Both the position numbers and the translations under genes were made by a program. Below the pieces are notes generated by a model. It saw nothing but the letters and a program-made list of their open reading frames with translations, ran no database searches and was not told the DNA's origin. DNA of 12,036 nt from CAYJVB01 sp964373575. Lineage in GTDB: Archaea; Aenigmatarchaeota; Aenigmatarchaeia; CG10238-14. Below, piece after piece: positions 11,958-12,036 of the stretch. The stretch's first letter is position 1, and each line of letters begins with the position of its first letter. Location of the stretch: assembly GCA_964373575.1 (NCBI GenBank), contig CAYJVB010000023.1, positions 1 through 12,036 on the forward strand, written 5' to 3'.

Positions 11958-12036
11958 AAAGTCGTCTCTTATTATGTCTACTTGTACTATCTCACTACAT
12001 ATCCGACATATCTCTAAAGTATACTTCACTTGGAGT

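Noticed and set aside
11958..12029. GTG-initiated N-terminal extension of the Nudix protein containing CRIC
   Set aside because: Family similarity starts at the ATG at 11957 and 24 open codons in AT-rich DNA can occur by chance; kept only as an alternative because the frame reaches the window edge.

Overview
The window looks archaeal, AT-rich (about one third G+C by eye), and most likely from a small-genome DPANN-type lineage. The evidence for Archaea is a PriS-type primase next to a GINS gene, ribosomal proteins L44e, S27e and L10e, an archaeal/eukaryotic-type glycyl-tRNA synthetase, an Lrp/AsnC regulator, and TATA-like boxes about 25 bases upstream of start codons that often lack a Shine-Dalgarno (SD) sequence. 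The DPANN suggestion rests on the primase: a catalytic PriS domain is fused to what looks like the PriL C-terminal domain in one chain, an arrangement known from Nanoarchaeum equitans.

Layout. 1-2449: replication and translation genes on the plus strand (fused primase, GINS, L44e, S27e). 2507-2893: a VOC-fold protein. 2890-3748: two minus-strand genes, an unknown 97-residue protein and a C39-like cysteine protease fold. 3749-4250: an AT-rich intergenic stretch with a 21-base palindrome, a promoter, the broken 5' end of a second glycyl-tRNA synthetase gene, and a 100-N gap flanked by identical 55-base copies, almost certainly an assembly join. 4251-6840: minus-strand accessory block with a class I methyltransferase and four tiny genes, three with SD sequences and two cysteine-rich. 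6967-8967: Lrp/AsnC regulator followed by the intact glyS. 8960-9439: a two-helix membrane protein. 9568-10425: an inositol-monophosphatase-family enzyme. 10427-10942: ribosomal protein L10e. 11026-11376: a small receiver-like protein. 11349-11957: a Nudix hydrolase of the COG4112 type.

How the parts relate. Primase and GINS act at the replication fork, and their proximity to ribosomal protein genes is typical of archaea. The most curious structure is the pair of glyS 5' ends at 3899 and 7483, in the same orientation, bracketing the methyltransferase, the tiny-gene cassette and lrp. The broken copy keeps a well-placed promoter. The intact copy has none of comparable quality and probably depends on the lrp promoter. 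This suggests duplication or insertion at glyS, but no integrase is visible. The lrp promoter carries two TCTTAA-type palindromes around its TATA box, a plausible autoregulatory operator. No tRNA, rRNA, CRISPR array or insertion sequence was recognised.
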